NCBI GenBank assembly: GCA_964563435.1
Contig: CAZLXI010000019.1
Span: 1-64,000 of the forward strand
Direction: 5' to 3'
Source of the DNA: Leadbetterella sp964563435
Lineage (GTDB): Bacteria; Bacteroidota; Bacteroidia; Cytophagales; Spirosomataceae
Length of the DNA stretch: 64,000 bases
The position numbers were made by a program, and so were the translations under genes. The notes under the pieces were generated by a model. The model was not told the origin of the DNA. It searched no databases and saw nothing but the letters and a program-made list of their open reading frames with translations. Positions 62,001-64,000 of the stretch are shown here, piece by piece; positions within the stretch are counted from its first letter, which is position 1; every line of letters begins with the position of its first letter.

Positions 62001-63640
62001 TACCCTTCAATATTAAAGGCATTGACCTCGTGGTTAAAGTCTATCTTCCCTTCTACATCGGCCAGGATGTTAGGGTCGTCGATGTTCAGCTTCCCGTCAA
62101 AAAGCGATTGCCCGAGGTTCCCGTCCACGGCAATATTCCGGTAACGGTAACCTTTAAAATCAATGGTGCTGACATGTCCGTCAAGGTGCACCCGGGCCTC
62201 TTCCAGCTCTCTTCCCAGGCCGTTGATCTTGCCGTGAAAAGTGATCTCGTCGAGGTGCGGATTCTCCAGCAGCTCGCCTATCCTGAACTGATTCACCACC
62301 AGGTTTCCCGAATATTCCAGCTGTCCTTTGGCCTTCACTTTTACCTCGCCCACCACCTCGCCCAGGCGGGGAGAGATCAGCCGGGGCCGCGACTGAAAAT
62401 CGTTATAAACCCCGTTAAAGGTTCCGGAAAAATCCAGTCGTTCTATCAGGGAAATGTACTTCTGAAAGTTCTCATTGCCCGAATACTGGGCGATATCCGG
62501 GGCAAGGAGAACGGAGGGCTTCAGGTCCAGGACGCTGTGGGTGGTCATGAGCTCCGGCAGCCCGGTGAGCTTTGCATTTCCCGCGATCCGGGAACCTTTC
62601 CCGAATTCGAGGGTCATGTCTTTCAACTGCAGGGCGGCCACCGGGCCGTTGAGACGGGCGCTGACCTTATATTCCTCCTTAAAGCTTTTCATAAGCGGGA
62701 TAAAAAGCCCGATGTCTTTAGCGTTCAGTAGGGAGTTTCTCATGTCGGCATCGATATGCACTTTATTGAAAAAATCTCCGAAATCCGAAGGCCGGTCATA
62801 GCTGAAATAAAGCCTGTTCTGCAACTTCGATTCGTTGATCTGCACCTGGAAATTATCCAACCGAATCGCTTTCCGACTGCGAAAGAACCGCCCGGTGGCA
62901 TTCCGGATCTCCAGTTCGCTGAACCCGTCTTTCGCCGAAAGATTGTGAGAGACCATCAACATGGTATCCCTTTTAAAGGATAGTTGTTCCAGGCGCGCGT
63001 TCAGGTCCCGGAATTCAAAGTTCGCAAAATCAAAGGTGCCGTCAGTATGCCTTTTGGTGTATTCCGTCACAATGCTGACGATACCGTCTTTAATGTTCAG
63101 GTTGTCGAGCGTAAAAGGTTTCACGGGCTTGTTTCCCTGTTTCTCCTTTTGGGTGAGCTTATTGACCTCCAGCAGCCAGTAGTCGAAGTTCAGCATGCCT
63201 TTCCGGTCACGGATAAAACGGGCCTCCGGGTTATTCAGGGTCACGAAATCCAGGTTATTGTCAAAACGGATCATTTTCTCCGGTTTAAACCGTAGCGACC
63301 TCCACCCCTGCCGGCGGTCGTATTCGAAAACGTTCCCTAAACTGACGTTGAGATTCGCGCCGGCATCTACATATACTTCCCGCACATAGATCATGTTCCG
63401 GTCCTGGTGATCTTTTATGTTCAGATCTTCGAACACCACCTTATCAAACCAGGTGATCCTGACCTTACTTACCGATACGTTTCCCCCGAGCCTTTCACTC
63501 AGCCAGTGCATGGCATTATGGCTGAGCCGGGTCTGCACTTCGGGAAGCTGTAAAGCGTAAAAAGCAATAAACAGGACAAAAAATACCCCCACGAGGGCAT
63601 AAGAAACGGTCCTGATCACTATGGTTACTATACGCTTCAA
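59030..63640 (-). CDS. tamB: TamB-like translocation/assembly module protein
   Basis: From the TTG at 63640 the product is about 1536 residues with one N-terminal membrane helix ('ALVGVFFVLFIAFYALQL'). A very long beta-helical middle and the C-terminal DUF490/TamB domain follow ('SILVFNEVFPDNNLADALTQ', 'LNPNLEFGVRFGDFRENILN', ending in the barrel-like 'YRFKLYSRSVP...YYVFYSQG'). TamB-like proteins span the periplasm and help lipid or outer-membrane-protein transport. The frame stays open to 63826 but would run antisense through tsaD, so the later start is chosen. It overlaps dnaB by 4 bp and diverges from tsaD, a common Bacteroidota arrangement. Confidence 0.88.
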   Translation of the reverse strand: MKRIVTIVIRTVSYALVGVFFVLFIAFYALQLPEVQTRLSHNAMHWLSERLGGNVSVSKVRITWFDKVVFEDLNIKDHQDRNMIYVREVYVDAGANLNVSLGNVFEYDRRQGWRSLRFKPEKMIRFDNNLDFVTLNNPEARFIRDRKGMLNFDYWLLEVNKLTQKEKQGNKPVKPFTLDNLNIKDGIVSIVTEYTKRHTDGTFDFANFEFRDLNARLEQLSFKRDTMLMVSHNLSAKDGFSELEIRNATGRFFRSRKAIRLDNFQVQINESKLQNRLYFSYDRPSDFGDFFNKVHIDADMRNSLLNAKDIGLFIPLMKSFKEEYKVSARLNGPVAALQLKDMTLEFGKGSRIAGNAKLTGLPELMTTHSVLDLKPSVLLAPDIAQYSGNENFQKYISLIERLDFSGTFNGVYNDFQSRPRLISPRLGEVVGEVKVKAKGQLEYSGNLVVNQFRIGELLENPHLDEITFHGKINGLGRELEEARVHLDGHVSTIDFKGYRYRNIAVDGNLGQSLFDGKLNIDDPNILADVEGKIDFNHEVNAFNIEGYVGYANLKTLGFTTRDFMLRSHLNFDFKGNRLDDWLGEASFYNFQLREEDKTLKVDSMYFFSDLIGKERSFKIESEFFNAGIRGDFVPSRLLMDVTDFVSEHQMYFQTTEDERNAYYSRKKETKDYSTESYRSVFSVRFNRPGPFFDFFAPAVYVSKNTYINGRYEAGPTSTLEISGDTDTLSVRGNEFYSTFFDYYATKEILSPVVVNKIRVKSDKQRTGNNVLTEELVVNANWEGANTIDFRTFITQNNSGSLIDLRGKLDFYQEGFRLSLIPDQTVVRLIDMDWAFARDNWIDFRKRHITFNNFNIRGGTSQSIGLNGILSSNPAEALTLDVNEFDIENLLPFINVDVRGIATGNLRLQNFFTNVLYVSNLHVTDFYYKKSLVGTITTSALWDETRERLKLEGSVFRNMEEILKLNGFFTPGKGNTGLELDGVLRNADMEIFLGMTGDVFSELRGEANGSFRVSGTPRRPVFNGEVDISNGSLKVAVSGTSLYFEDKILLTDRGFLLPEAGVEVRDAPTGNTARLSGGIYYRDTPGFTVDLRADINGRTGFKIMDIPAFSNDYIFGTAYVNGDVNLGGDFDNLVVSGNLSSREGTAITIPTDGDTKIDTRVEGIPFLKKEVPVDSSTLRPNKRKTPAVKTGGVRLAFNLTLTPEAQGEIIFDRTNNDVLSLYGDGRLSVLYDSRGEFTINGPYNVRGGKYFFSFQNLASLRRFDIADNSKITFNGNPFEAILDIKATYTANISLSKVSPQMTNSSARFPVYVNVFLADRLLTPTIRYDIEFDPKQIPISGQTDILAFEQRLSNDEQLLSRNVSSILVFNEVFPDNNLADALTQQFLIDNISSLLSNQIGNLANKLNPNLEFGVRFGDFRENILNNMQLDFSYKFLNNRVKLSGKGAFINSLENSISQNTNTYGQLSVGGELEYLISDDGAYRFKLYSRSVPTNYYVFYSQGNVVVSGGSLIISRNFNSFFRKKDNGSIPLGVGSDIK

Positions 63641-63651
63641 TTCTATTTTGC

Positions 63652-63659
63652 TATTTTTG
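63652..63659 (+). promoter_or_regulatory. -7 box of the tsaD promoter
   Basis: TATTTTTG is an exact TAnnTTTG box about 58 bp before the ATG at 63717. A clear -33 TTG is not seen at the usual distance. Confidence 0.4.
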
Positions 63660-63716
63660 CCAATGATAAAGATAGAATCTGCAAAAATCTTATATTTTAC
63701 CGATAATAAAAAAATA

Positions 63717-64000
63717 ATGAAAGACGATATTACCCTGCTGGCCATCGAGTCGTCCTGCGATGAGACCTCTGCTGCAATTATTAAGAACGGAAAAGTCCTG
63801 AATAACATTGTGGCATCACAGATCATCCATGAACAATACGGCGGTGTGGTGCCTGAGTTGGCGTCACGGGCTCACCAGCAGGACATCGTGCGTGTGGTAC
63901 AGGAAGCGCTCACCTGTGCCGGAGTGGGAAAGGCGGATCTTTCCGCCGTGGCCTTCACCCGCGGACCGGGTCTGCTGGGTTCTTTGCTGGTGGGGACTTC
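63717..64000 (+). CDS. tsaD: tRNA threonylcarbamoyladenosine transferase TsaD, N-terminal part (cut by window edge)
   Basis: The visible 94 codons read 'DDITLLAIESSCDETSAAII', 'SQIIHEQYGGVVPELASRAH' and 'VAFTRGPGLLGSLLVGTS'. These are the diagnostic ATPase/metal-binding opening of the TsaD/Kae1 family. 'SCDETS' and 'PELASRAHQ' carry the conserved metal-site histidine region. TsaD transfers the threonylcarbamoyl group to A37 of ANN-decoding tRNAs and is essential in most bacteria. An in-frame ATG at 63663 is an alternative start, but it lies at the predicted transcription start. The gene continues beyond the window. Confidence 0.96.
   Translation, partial: MKDDITLLAIESSCDETSAAIIKNGKVLNNIVASQIIHEQYGGVVPELASRAHQQDIVRVVQEALTCAGVGKADLSAVAFTRGPGLLGSLLVGT

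Overview
The window looks like a chromosomal segment of a Bacteroidota bacterium (Cytophagales or Sphingobacteriales-like; genus not determinable by reading). The evidence is SusC-type TonB-dependent receptors with carboxypeptidase-like N-terminal domains, DUF4249 and DUF4625 lipoproteins, a GH92 mannosidase, TamB divergent from TsaD, and promoters of the TTG/TAnnTTTG type. No rRNA, tRNA, CRISPR array or complete insertion sequence was recognised.

Layout. 0-9 kb: mostly housekeeping genes (a phosphodiesterase cut by the left edge, a PIN-domain remnant, GH92, DinB-like, fadD, yidD, a thioredoxin-like protein, a large unknown protein), with a 165-bp palindromic element at 6249-6413. 9-24 kb: accessory region. 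A SymE-like gene, an XRE regulator and a HigBA toxin-antitoxin pair lie on one side of a three-gene heavy-metal RND efflux operon (CzcA/B/C type). An AlbA/Schlafen-type ATP-binding protein, another XRE regulator, a YhcG-type PDDEXK nuclease and a two-component system lie on the other. 24-30 kb: alkaline phosphatase, thioesterase, a Cys-rich protein, and metE under a cobalamin riboswitch. 30-34 kb: TonB receptor, DUF4249 lipoprotein and a small beta-barrel.

34-40.4 kb is the most unusual part. On the minus strand a Crp/Fnr regulator is followed by a spacer with two 14-bp palindromes 22 bp apart. Next come a terpenoid-synthase-like gene broken by a frameshift and an in-frame TGA, an M50 membrane peptidase with a PqqD-like N-terminus (4-bp overlap), a 70-residue Cys-containing peptide with a leader-like N-terminus, and two paralogous carboxypeptidase-regulatory-domain proteins. 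A second, decayed copy of the peptide leader lies directly before the second paralog. I read this as a candidate peptide natural-product (RiPP-like) locus in which a [peptide + secreted protein] module was duplicated. The function is inference.

40-64 kb: M28 peptidase, hemolysin III, argB. A probable metal-uptake locus follows (TonB receptor, His/Cys-rich small protein, two DUF4625 lipoproteins) behind a 15-bp Fur/Zur-like palindrome. Then come a translationally coupled STN-type TonB receptor/DUF4249/MG2-like operon, a large zinc metalloprotease, dnaB, tamB and the start of tsaD.
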